64,000 bases of DNA from Heliocybe sulcata (lineage: Eukaryota; Basidiomycota; Agaricomycetes; Gloeophyllales; Gloeophyllaceae). Location of the stretch: the NCBI GenBank assembly GCA_004369045.1, contig ML213520.1:310001-374000 (forward strand), written 5' to 3'. A model generated the notes under the pieces. The model did no database searches, was not told the origin of the DNA, and saw nothing but the letters and a program-made list of their open reading frames with translations. The position numbers and the translations under genes are program-made. Positions 34,319 through 44,922 of this stretch are shown here, piece after piece. The number at the start of each line of letters is the position of its first letter. Positions within the stretch are counted from its first letter, which is position 1.

Positions 34319-35013
34319 ACGCCAAATCTGCATGTACTTATTGGCATAATAGATTCCATTCCCTGTATCTAGGTCCCGGCGCGACGCGTGCGCGTGAGGC
34401 ATCATAACGACAGAGGTATGGTGTGCGGAGGACAGCTTCCCTGATGCGCGCTAGCATACGCCACGCCACACACTCAAGAGACATGCAGTAGTAAACGGAC
34501 CAGGTAGATATGGGTACCAAAAGGAGATACGGGTCTCTGTGCACATCTCCTCGTTCGTCGGGAAAGACTGGGGAGAGCAAGAGGACAGAGACTTTGCAAA
34601 CGATAGCGTCGGAGATGCCGCACACCGTTTTCCTCGCCGTTGGCCTGGGTGTCATACTCTCCTGCCCGACTTATTCCAATGACGCCTGCGATGCTCTAGC
34701 CCGTTCATTCATGTCGTCTGCACAGTCATTGAGTGTGGAATGATGGACCTGACACCTACGAGGCAAGAGGCAAGCGTTGTTTATGGCTGCTTGCCACAAG
34801 CTTGCACCGACGGATATTGCCTCAGCCTCAGACGGCCTGCCTTACGCCGACGGCGACAACAGGCAGCACATCCGCCTCAGGTACTCGGACGTGCTGCAAT
34901 AGCTTCGTATTACCGGTGCTGGCTGTTCTCTCTTCTTCCGATACGCCCTTTATAACGGCTGGAACGCGAAACTCGAAGCCATCAATCGTCCTCCATAAGC
35001 CGCCTCAGGTGAC
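34319..35013. other. Intergenic region upstream of the UNC13-like gene
   Basis: About 0.7 kb. Open stretches at 34784-34900 look partly codon-like (SASDGLPYADGD) but carry no recognised motif and no clean splice into the next gene. Could hold leader exons. Confidence 0.35.
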
Positions 35014-38000
35014 ATGTCCCGCCGAAGCTACGCTGAGAGTTTTGCACACGAGAGACGCATATCAAAGCATCGGGTGTCGGATGAGGACCTGTTCAAGTGC
35101 GTGGTTCTGGATTATGTTCATTCACAGAGTGCTGATCGGGCGCCGGCGTCCACAGTTATACACTCCGTGTAGCGTGAGTGTCATCAAGTCGCGATGTATA
35201 TTGCAGCTCTGATCCGTGGCGTCCAGTCTCCTCGCCTATCTTATCCAGCCTAAGGCTGTAGAGGCCTCTACCAATGGAGAGCCGCGGGAGTCGAGAGAAT
35301 CCAAGGACTACTCCTCTCGATTGACCGGCGCGCTTTCGAACTCCATCTTTTCGATCGGTGACCTTTTCAAGGATGCACGCGATGGCCCTCGGAGTGTCAA
35401 GTTTCCAGAGAAGTTGCTGAAGGTTTTGGAGCAGAGGTTACAGGATATCGCAATGGGCAAGGACGCCGCGTACGTGATCACTTTGTCATGACATTCATTA
35501 CTTTGGAGTAAGCCGGCTGAGCTGCAGTGAAGGTATTCAGACCAACTAGTGCGACGGACTATGGCCGTATTTTATGGCCAATTCAAGATCGACACATTCC
35601 GCAGACAGATGAAGGAGAACCGGAAGATCGAGGAGCTCATCCTCATGTTCGCCACGCACGCCACGAACATCCTCAAGAAGGAGCCTACCTTGGCGAATGA
35701 GGGGTGGAAGCTGGAGCTGAACAACCAGATAGCACTATTCGTGCGGTTGCTGCGGGAATGTCTGAAGAGCATTAGCCATGTCTCTCCTGAACTGACAGCG
35801 CGGCTGGACATGTACACTGCCAAGCTGGCGCCGTCACAGACCTCCAGTGATTCAGGGTACGATTCTGCTTCTGCTTCCGGAACTTCAAGGGACCGCGACT
35901 CGACGTCACTGCAGTCCCCTACCGTAAGTGGCAATATTGCTGACATGGCGCTGGTGCGGACCGTTGCGACACTATTCAAAATCCCTGAGCCTGCTGTGCA
36001 GCAGGAGGTCGACACTCTGAGGGCGATCTGCACGGAGAAGGTGAGCCTAATTAATCTCGTAGCCATACCTCCGCTCATGTGTCATCAGGCAGCATTACAG
36101 GACTTGAAGGTATGCACTGCACCATATGTACGGTGGAGCGCTCTCATGTCCGCAATATAGACGTGTCTCAAGAATATCAATGCCGGCGCCGCATTCCCCG
36201 GACGTCAAGAGGACTTCGAGAGCGAGGCCGCTTGGCAGTACTGGCGCCACCTCGAGACTTCTCACCTATCGCAATTAATGGTAGTCATGGTCCAATTCAA
36301 CCCGGAATTAGCCAAATCTACGCCTTCCGACGCCCTTCCCTCAACCCCGTCCGACGCAAGACCTGGTTCCATGTATTCAATGAGGTCCGTTCACCCTTCA
36401 GGCACAAACTCGAGACACGCCTCTATCAGCAGCAGGCGGTCTATCGGCGGGCGCACTGACGGTATCATGGACGAGTTGGACGGCGACGACGAAGTTCAGG
36501 TCGGGCATAACTTCACATACATCCCGCCAAATCCGAAGAAGTACTACAAGCGTCTGCTCGAGTATTGTATCGGTGCGGATTTGGAGGCGATGCTTAGTGA
36601 CGAGGTGAAGGATGACGATGAAGTGTCTTTGGGGATTCTGACGGCTCCTCACATCGAGCTGCTGAACGAGTGCGCGCTGCGCTGGCGGATAGGTCAACCC
36701 TATCGTGCTGCTTGTTTCCTGGACGTCGTGCGCTCCCTTTATGAGCGCAATGACGTTCCTCTTGAATGTATACCGGAAGCACTGCAGACAATCAGCAAGG
36801 TCCTGGCAGAGATGGAACTCGACAAATGGCCGACAGGGGATGTATGTTATCTGCGACTTCAGTGCGATCGTATTCCTGACATAACTCTAGGTCGACTACC
36901 TTGCTAACGTCTATAGTGGCCTCTTCAGCATCTTCCTGGGATGCCTATATCATGCCGTCGAAGCGCTTCCAAACCTGAAACCGGCCGATATAGCTCAGTA
37001 TTTGACAATATTGGAACATGTACACGACAGTGGCCTTCTGGAGCGTTTCGAGCAAGATATGTCCTCCCGGTTAGCTGACATCAAGGAACGTATCAAGCAA
37101 GTTTCTGCCTTCTACTATGACGAAAAAATGAAGGAGTTGGAGAGCCAACCTGGGGTAAACCGGGCGCTACCTCTCCTGTTGATGACGGACGAGATAGAGA
37201 AGGTTGCGAAGAATCTGGACAAACGGTTCCCAGAACCACTTCTAGGGTGAGCGAAGGTTATGCTTCCTCAGTTCAGCTGTTCTAAGAGATTACGCTAGAC
37301 AATTAGATATTGTCTCATTGGTTGTAGAAGTCCTAGTTCCGTCCTTCCTTGGGGATTTGGAGAACTCTCGGAAACGGCTGTTCGAGGATTCCATGAATGG
37401 ACCGACGCCAGATGTACCGATTGAAGACATCTTCGCACTTTACCGGCGCACGAAGACCGTGCTTGGCATGCACGAAGCATTTTGTCCTGCGTACGTATAT
37501 TCGTTTGGATTAGGGCACCCGTTGATTTTATCGGACGCTCAGTGCTCACACCGAATTCGATCTTGGTGGATTCTTCGAGCCCTACGTTAGGCAGTGGCTT
37601 CTCAACACCGAGAATAGGACATCACAGTGGGTCCAGAACGTAAGTGGTGCATTATCTCGACCTCAGCGGGGTTACTGATAACCATGCAGGCTGTTGCAGC
37701 GGACAAGGTTCGTATGATCGATTCGTTTGCAGATTATTTGACTAACATTATCTGAAGTTCCAAGCCGAGGATGCTTCAGGTCATAGTTCATCTATTGTCG
37801 ACCTTTTCGATTCTCTACGGAGTCCAATTCAGTTCTTGCAAGACTTGGAATGGTCGGATGAGTATCAGGAAGCTCGTTTTGCTACAAGTTTAGCCAAGGT
37901 GAGCGTTATGGAGCACTTCGGCAAATATGGGAACTCACTGTAGCTACTAGACTATCAGCAAAGCTATCGAACAGTACTGCAGAAGCGTGGAAGAGCTGTT

Positions 38001-39879
38001 CATGGCGGAGCTCTTCCCGCGCCCAGCTGATTTCCTGCAGCCGCAAAAATCCTCCGCATGGCTTGAAAAGGCCAAGCAGCTGGCTCAGGGCGAGAAGAAG
38101 ATCGAACCGTTCAACTTCCAGGCCGAATCCTGCGTGAAGCTGAACAATGTCGAAGCCGCTCGGAAATTACTGGATAACATGTACAACCAACTTCAGGCGG
38201 ATAAGATGGCCGAGGTACTGGAGTCGCATCCTCCTGTACCAGATAAGAACGAGCGACCTCGTTTCCTGTTTAGCGTCAAGATCGCCATAGCGGAGGGACT
38301 TGTGCCACTAAGCACTAATCCGTCTTCCGCCCTGGATACGTTTGTGACGCTCAGCGACGAGGCTGGTAATCGCTTGGCAAAGACAAGGACTATTTACGAG
38401 AATCTGAATCCCCGATGTGAGTATGTTCATTGTGGCCATGACATGCCCACGCTAACTCGTTCTCTCAGGGGATGAGACATATGATATCTCCGTAGACAAG
38501 CCGCTGTGGTTGATGGTCAGTGTGAGAGACCGAGCGCTTGTCGGGAAACACGACACGGTTGGAAGAGCGTATATCTGTCTTGATCCAAAACGCTTCGGCG
38601 ATTTCCTGACTCATGACCTGTGGTTGGACCTGGACAGCCAAGGTCGGATACTGCTCCGCGTCAGCATGGAAGGAGAGAAGGACGATATATTGTTCTACTT
38701 TGGGCGGGCCTTCCGTTCCCTGAAGCGGGCGGAGGGCGACATGATCCGCATATTCATTGACAAGGTGAGAGTCCTAGTACGTGGCTCTGTCGCTTGCGTC
38801 TCATCCCCCTTTTTAGATGGTCCCTTTCATCCAGCAATGCCTATCCCGGACTACACTGAAGACGTTGCTGAAGACAGGATCTTACAGTCTAGATTACAAC
38901 AAGGCCTTGGGTAATGTGACGGCCTTGTACAGATCCGCTCTTGGAGCGTCGTCAAGTGAAGTGCAAATCCCGTTGCCGGACACTGAAAAACCTCGCGTCA
39001 GACCGGACCAATTGACGGATGTCGAGTTGGAGCAGGCTTTATCCCCACTATTCGACTACTTCGACGCCAATCTGCAGACGTTCAATACGTACCTGAGTGA
39101 TGAGGCGAAGGAGATGGTCATGACGCGGGTTTGGAAAGAGATTCTGAACGTCATCGAGGGCATGCTTATCCCTCCCTTGTCGGATGTTCCAAGCGAGATG
39201 AAGCCTTTGACTGACAAGGAAGTCGACGTTGTATTCAAGTGGCTAAAAGTAAGGACCATTTCGTATAACACGTTATATCGGAGCTGATGATTGCTGTAGT
39301 TCTTGCGCGACTACTTCTACGCTGGCGGAGAAGGCCCTGTACCACTGGAATCTCTGCAGAACCAGAAATACCGCGATATCGTATCTATTCGACTCTACTA
39401 CGACTGGCATACGTAAGTGCCTAATCACTTCTCCCTCTCCGAGTTTGCTGCTGACACAGTCATCGCAGCGATGCGTTGATGGAGGAATGCGTTCGCATGA
39501 TGCAGCAGAGTCTAAGGGCATCACCTTCTGTGAAGAAGCGGGCCAAGAGCGTTTACTCGCAACGCAACCTTGGTACGATCCGGGATCGCAAGAGGGAGAA
39601 GCGGGAGGAGAAGGAGGTGACGAATGGGGAGACAATTATGCGCATCCTGCGCATGAGGTGAGTCGGTTAGAAAATACTACCACGAACCCGAACTCAGTGT
39701 CAATGCTCAGGCCGGGGACGTCCGACTTCATTGCCCAGCAATTACAGATCATGACCCAGATGCAAGCAGAACATGAGAAGCAGAACAAACAACGCAAGGT
39801 GCAGAGACCGCGGCAAGGCTTCACCAGCATTAGTGGTACACAAATACCTCCCGTACCTGAACTGCCACCAAAGTCATAA
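35014..39879 (+). CDS. ync13: UNC13/Munc13-like protein with C2 and MUN (MHD1/MHD2) regions
   Basis: Seventeen exons, beginning 35014-35096, 35156-35173 (18 bases), 35227-35469, 35533-36040, 36089-36109 (21 bases), 36161-36841 and 36891-37246. They continue through 37690-37707 (18 bases) to 39711-39879, total 4023 bases, 1340 residues. N-terminal landmarks are DEDLFNYTLRVALLAYLIQP and ARDGPRSVKFPEKLLKVLEQ. The middle has MHD1-like helices around LLNTENRTSQWVQNAV. A C2 domain follows (NPRWDETYDIS, then VGRAYICLDPKRFG and RILLRVSM). MHD2-like helices and a basic tail (RDRKREKREEKE) complete the order known for fission-yeast Ync13. The family primes vesicle fusion and coordinates exo- and endocytosis at growth and division sites. 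The start codon is the least certain part. Confidence 0.88.
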
Positions 39880-40669
39880 TCGGATCCTAAGGCTATATTC
39901 TCAATAATACCGCCCATTATTAGTATACCTTTCATACCTGCTTCTATTTTTCCTTGGTTTCTCTTCAATTTTCTCTTACACGCATGTACTGAGATGTGGA
40001 ATCTGCATTCTTGCGGACTCGAACTACATGTAGTTCCTATGAATATTTATTGTAATGATTTCCTGGATGTAGGAAATTTCATCTGCATGATATAATAATG
40101 TCGCGTGAGATGATAAACCGGTCACCTATCAGGCAATCCGGTCACAGGCACGCAGCCCCCCGGTCGTCTCCATAGCCGAATCCCGTTGCCGCCGGCTCCA
40201 TATCCGGAAGCGTTGAGATTTGTTTCTCATCGCCACTACCGGCCATTCGGGTCACCGACGTTTGATTTTCCGGCCACGTGCATCTGCGCTTCCCGTCGGC
40301 GCCGGATGCGGATTCCGTCGCCTGCGGTTGAACTTCCTGCTCCCTCGAGATGGCCATCCTGTCGCCCCCACCCGAATCTCCTCTTGTACTGGGCCGATTT
40401 CCTTAAATCCGCCTGATTCTGATTGCTATGGCTCTGCTGGCTCTGGCAAAAATATTCTCTTGGCTATCGACCCGCTAGTTCTTATGCTATGTCCTCGACA
40501 ATGCCTGGGAGGCCATTTCTGTTGTCTCGCGTGGCCTCCGCTGCATGCGCGCGGGGGCGGGAGCCTCTGGCCACGGCTGTCTCGCTTTCTGCTGCAAGGT
40601 ATGTCATATGTCTTCTCTCTTACAGTCTCTTATTTCTGATATTTGCACACCCGATAGCGGATTTGCAGC
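39880..40669. other. Intergenic region of about 0.8 kb
   Basis: No supported gene. Several overlapping frames in 40186-40660 lack conserved motifs. GGTCAC-type repeats (CCGGTCACCTATCAGGCAATCCGGTCAC) lie near 40120-40147. Confidence 0.4.
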
Positions 40670-41985
40670 ATGGCTGCCTTCCCGCCTGTCCCGCCGCCCA
40701 TTACTGCTGTGCCCAATGAGATACTAGCCGAATTTTTTGTGGAACTTTTGGAGCAAGTAGGCACTGTTCAGCGGGATGGCACTGTGCTGGGATCGGTAGA
40801 GGAGGCGCGCATTGTCATTATGTTGGTTTGTCAGCATTGGCATGCAGTCGCGGTGCATCACCGGCCGGTGTGGACGTACATCGAACTGGGACCCCACGTA
40901 AGCCTATCGATTTCTCAACGTGTCCTCGAACGCGCAGGCTCCCTCCCCCTTCATATCCGCATCTACTCTTTCGACCCACGCTCCAACACCACCACCTTGG
41001 CGCTCCGCATCTCTCTCCTGAAGGAGTTTATGGAACTCCTTCTCCCTGTGGCACCACGCTGGCGGTCCCTCATTTTCTGAACCAGCAAACCAGCGCTCTA
41101 CCCCTACTTCATCGAGTACCTTCCCGACACACTCCTTCTCCCGGAACTTCAACATCTTGGACTCTACGTTCTCGCCACATCCCCAGACGTCTTCATTGAA
41201 TACCCAGGAGTACTTGATGAGGGACATACTCTTGTCCCCTCGTTGGAGTCTCTCTCGCTGGCACGGGTTCCGATGTTAGGCGTGGAGACCGAGTTCCCAA
41301 GGATACGCAATTTGTACTTGCATGACAGCGCAAGTACATTTGAGGTGTCTGGTCAGCTCGAGGCACTTCTGGAGAGTCTCACCGCCCTTGAGTCTCTCCA
41401 TTTCCGTGGGCTCATCATTGAAGATATTGATACGGCTCGATTCACCTGGCGGCTGTCCAAGCCATTGTTGCGATCGCTCACATTGACCGACATGCGCGCG
41501 ATGGCTGTGTATAAGCTCTTGCGCGCCCTCCACCTTCCCCGTTTACAGTGTCTGTCTCTTGACCTCCATGTCAATCATGACAATGATCCCCTGTTCCTTC
41601 GCCACTTCCTCTTGATCATAACAAGCCCTGGCTGTGCCATGTCACACTCGTTGAGGCACCTCGATCTCCGTGCAATGGCCATTCCGCTGATACGGCCGAT
41701 CAGGGTTCTGCGCTCCGAAAACGCGTTTTAGGGTGGTTTCATGATCGCGGCGATGTTGCAACTCTATTGCACGTTCGCTCGCCGCTGACAGCTCCTTGGA
41801 AGGCGAGCGACGACTATACTGGCGACCCCGACTATTCACTCTGGCGGCAAGCCCGCGACTCTATTCCCCGCAGCGTGGCAACACTCACTCTATTCAGCGG
41901 GACTCAATGCAAACCGATCTATTCTGGTCTCAGAGACTATTCTTGGACTCGGCCACAATGACGTGTAAGCCTCGGCCTCCGGATC
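40670..41985 (+). pseudogene. F-box / leucine-rich-repeat protein gene, apparently broken
   Basis: ATG at 40670. An F-box-like opening, AVPNEILAEFFVELLEQ then MLVCQHWHAVAVHHRPVW and TYIELG, is the pattern of basidiomycete F-box proteins. The frame meets a single in-frame TGA at 41078-41080, and the same frame then continues with clear LRR-like text: ALYPYFIEYLPDTLLLPE, LQHLGLYVLATSPDVF, LVPSLESLSLARVPMLG and LLRSLTLTDMRAM. It ends at 41731, while a likely continuation (LGWFHDRGDVATLLHVRS) sits in another frame to about 41962. No GT-AG intron removes the TGA. Intact relatives would be substrate adaptors of SCF ubiquitin ligases. Nonsense allele, young pseudogene or sequencing error are all possible. 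Confidence 0.55.
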
Positions 41986-43984
41986 TTTCCGATCGAGTCA
42001 ACGGCAACTCGGCACAACACAGACCGGTCGGTCCTGAGGAGTCTAGGCCATCGAGTCATTCTAGATCGACCATCCCACTCAATGTCCCGCCTGTCGTTCC
42101 CATCATCGCCTTCGCCGCCCGTCGGGTCGCATGCTCAGGGCGCCCGTATGCATCAACTCACCGCCTCCATCATCGGTTTCGGCTCCCTCCGTGCGACGCA
42201 TCACTCGCCCGACCCACTTCCCCTTTCGGCACAGCCGTGCCGCTCTTCGGCAACTACGCCCGCCACTCAAGTTACTGTGGCACCGCCGCGTCGACGCAAG
42301 GTCTCGTACGGCGTGGCGCGAGGACAAGACTCGTCGCGTGTTTCAAGCTAGGCTACGAGCGTACTCATGCAGGCACCGCACCGCGCGGAAACGATAGGAT
42401 TGGTAGGAAAGTTAGGTACAGGGCGGTTGGGGCGATGCGCACCTTGTGGATGAGCGCGCGACGCAGAGGATGGTTTGCGGAAGATGGTTTTCTCCTCATG
42501 TGCGACTGCGAGTAGTGTAGCGGCGACGTTTGTACTTAAACCCTTTCTCTTTGTCTTGAAAATCCAAGTTATCTTCACCCTTCGTATCTCGTTCTCAGCG
42601 CAAGAGTTTCCTCCAGAGTATAAGGCTTTCGACGGTCTTCCAACTTCAACCAGAGTTTGCGCGAACCTTCCGACAGTGCGCGCGACAAGTGAGCACTTTC
42701 GTTTCGAGGTTTTCTCTTAAGTCCGGCCTCATGCGCCGCCCGTCTCGTTAACCGCGATCGAGTTGTCTCGAGTTTTAGAAGCATCGCACATCGCATCGAA
42801 GGCATTGTACGCGTGCCTCGATCGCATTGTGTAGGCGATCCCGATCCCGCTCCCTCCGAGTCCGTGCGACAAGCGCGCGCTCCGCGACAGCCCAAGAAGT
42901 TATCGCACCAAGAGCGCACCGGGTGCGTTAGAATCGCATCGTCAAGCAGAGTACGATACAAGCGTCTCCCGAAGTGTGCGTATCGAATTGAGACTGCCGC
43001 ACGACCGCAACTGGTCTGCGCCAATCTACCTTTAGCCCCATCTATACGTCTTACCCTACCCTATCCCTCCGAACGTCTATTATACCCTTCGTCGCCCCAG
43101 ACCTCGCAGCCATCTAGCACCAAGGGATTGGTGCTACGCTTTGTGGTTGTTGTTCCCCTTTAGGTCTGTGTGGGTTTCGTCGCGTGTTAGTGCCTTTCAC
43201 CGCTCGGTGACAATGTGCCCGGAGAGGTCATGCAACTCTTCCATTCATTCCCGAGCCTGACCGAGCCAGACGAAGCGGATTTCATGCGTAAGCCCGGTCG
43301 TGTTCGGAAACGGAAGATAAATGTAAAGAGGAGTTAAATGTAAATCTGTATGTAGAAAGTATATATATGCTTCCAATCCAGCTCCCACTGTCGCGCCGTC
43401 TCCGCCAGCATGTTGGAAAGTCCCTCTCATTCGGCTGCACTGTCTCCTGCACTCTCGAGCTAAAATTGACGAAGACAAGGTCAACGGGATCCTAGTCGCT
43501 AACGTTCGAGGGCGGGATCGAGCTGAGGAAGTCGGGAGACGAGGAGTATGGAAGAGGTGTATGGCATGTATTGTCGCCGAGGCTGGGGCAAGCCTGGTAA
43601 AAGTGGTAAGATGATGCTAGCGAATGAGCGCAGTGCAACTGAGCTTACATCCTTAGTATCGATCCCAACATCCCGTTTGCACACACTCTTCTCCCTAGCT
43701 CCCTCTCCGCATGCATGAACACTCCCGCCAACTGCACCTATTCCTCGTCGACGCCGACGCGGCCATCCACGCAGCACCACCTCGCGTACACTGTGAACGT
43801 TCTCGTCGACGAATCAACCTCCAGATGGCGTGCATACGCGCCTCTTGTCTGGGCGAGTACGTCTCTTGTGGACGTCGCCGTGGACATGTTCCCCGCCTAC
43901 GGGCTGGTTTCTGATATTCAGGTGCATCTGTAGCTTGCTCTCAGAACAGTCATATATCGTAATATAACTTCACTAACCTGGGAC
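41986..43984. other. Unexplained region of about 2 kb
   Basis: Long overlapping frames exist on both strands but none carries a domain I recognise. The sequence around 42600-43000 is CG-rich with many GCGC/TCGA/CGCATCG words. Plus-strand text at 43715-43930 (HHLAYTVNVLVDESTSRWRA) is codon-like and may be a gene fragment. A TATATATA run is at 43359-43367. Possible decayed gene or element; I cannot assign it. Confidence 0.35.
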
Positions 43985-44573
43985 ATAACTAACCCAGAGC
44001 CATGACCTGCCGTCCTTTAAGTGTCTTGAACATGCGATAGCGCGACCCAACGGGTACGCTGACACTGTTGTTGTTCTTGTCATAGACTGTGATGTTGATG
44101 TTCGAGGAGAGGTAGCATTCTCCAAGCTTCGGAACGAAGTTGGGGTACATGTCGTAGGTGTTGGCGTAGATGTACAGCTCGTGATTCCCGATAGCCATCA
44201 CATCACATCATACGGCAGATGGGCAATGAACTGGTTCATACCGTGCACGTCAACACCACCAGGCGGGAACCCATCCGACAAACCTGTCCCGTCATGCATG
44301 CAAGTCTCCAGAATCCACGAGAAGAAGATCGGCGTCCTTCAGCAAGGCAATCTCCTTCATGTATGCAACGAAGGACGCGGAGTTACCGAAGTCTCCACTA
44401 TAGGTCGGCTCGAGGAACGACGTCTTTTGGTGCCTAAGCAAGCAGAACATGAGGCGGTAATAAGCAATGGCAGCATGAATGCCCAGAAGGATGAGCGTGC
44501 ACATTGTCCGAGTATAGACTTGAGCCAGAGAACAGCTGCGGTGGCGTCGATTCCTTATAGAGGTTGCAAGCAT
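43985..44573 (-). pseudogene. 5'-nucleotidase-like metallophosphoesterase fragment
   Basis: Minus-strand text reads [75 protein letters not shown] and VPVGSRYRMFKTLKGRQVMA. This is the N-terminal part of fungal secreted 5'-nucleotidase-type phosphoesterases, with the GD and GNHE metal motifs. The pieces lie in different frames. One shift is explained by a 4-base duplication (GCATGCAT at about 44293-44300), the other by a 5-base duplication (GTGATGTGAT at about 44197-44206). The downstream two-thirds of the family, including the GHTH motif, is missing, so it is a truncated relic. The N-terminal D-x-H segment is also not found. Confidence 0.7.
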
Positions 44574-44922
44574 TATGCCCTCATTATGAGGCCTATGTGA
44601 CCATGGCAGATGTGCCGTACTGCTACCAGCCCAAGAATATTTTTCCTATTATGCTATACATGCCAGGAAACTACTTCTAAGAGATTAGAGCGACCAGTGT
44701 AGCAGGGGAGGAGATTCGGGTGGGAGTGACGGGGTGCCTATCTCGCAGGGACAGGAAGGCATAGTCTGTGACCGGGGGGCTATCCTGTGTGACATTATTT
44801 AGTTTCGCATTTCGCATTTCATCTAATCTAAGCGGCGGCGAAGGTCACGTGATACGAAATTTGGTTAGAGAGCGCAGTGGCGACGCGAATTCGTACAAGT
44901 CCGCTTCCCTCCTGCGATTTCC
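44574..44922. other. Intergenic region upstream of UTP10
   Basis: No gene. Contains the promoter of UTP10. No TATA box is obvious, and a CATTTCGCATTTCATC-like direct repeat lies at about 44805-44822. Confidence 0.35.

Noticed and set aside
34784-34900. Upstream coding exon for the UNC13-like gene
   Set aside because: The text looks codon-like but has no clean donor in phase with the next exon, and the ATG at 35014 already gives a family-like start.
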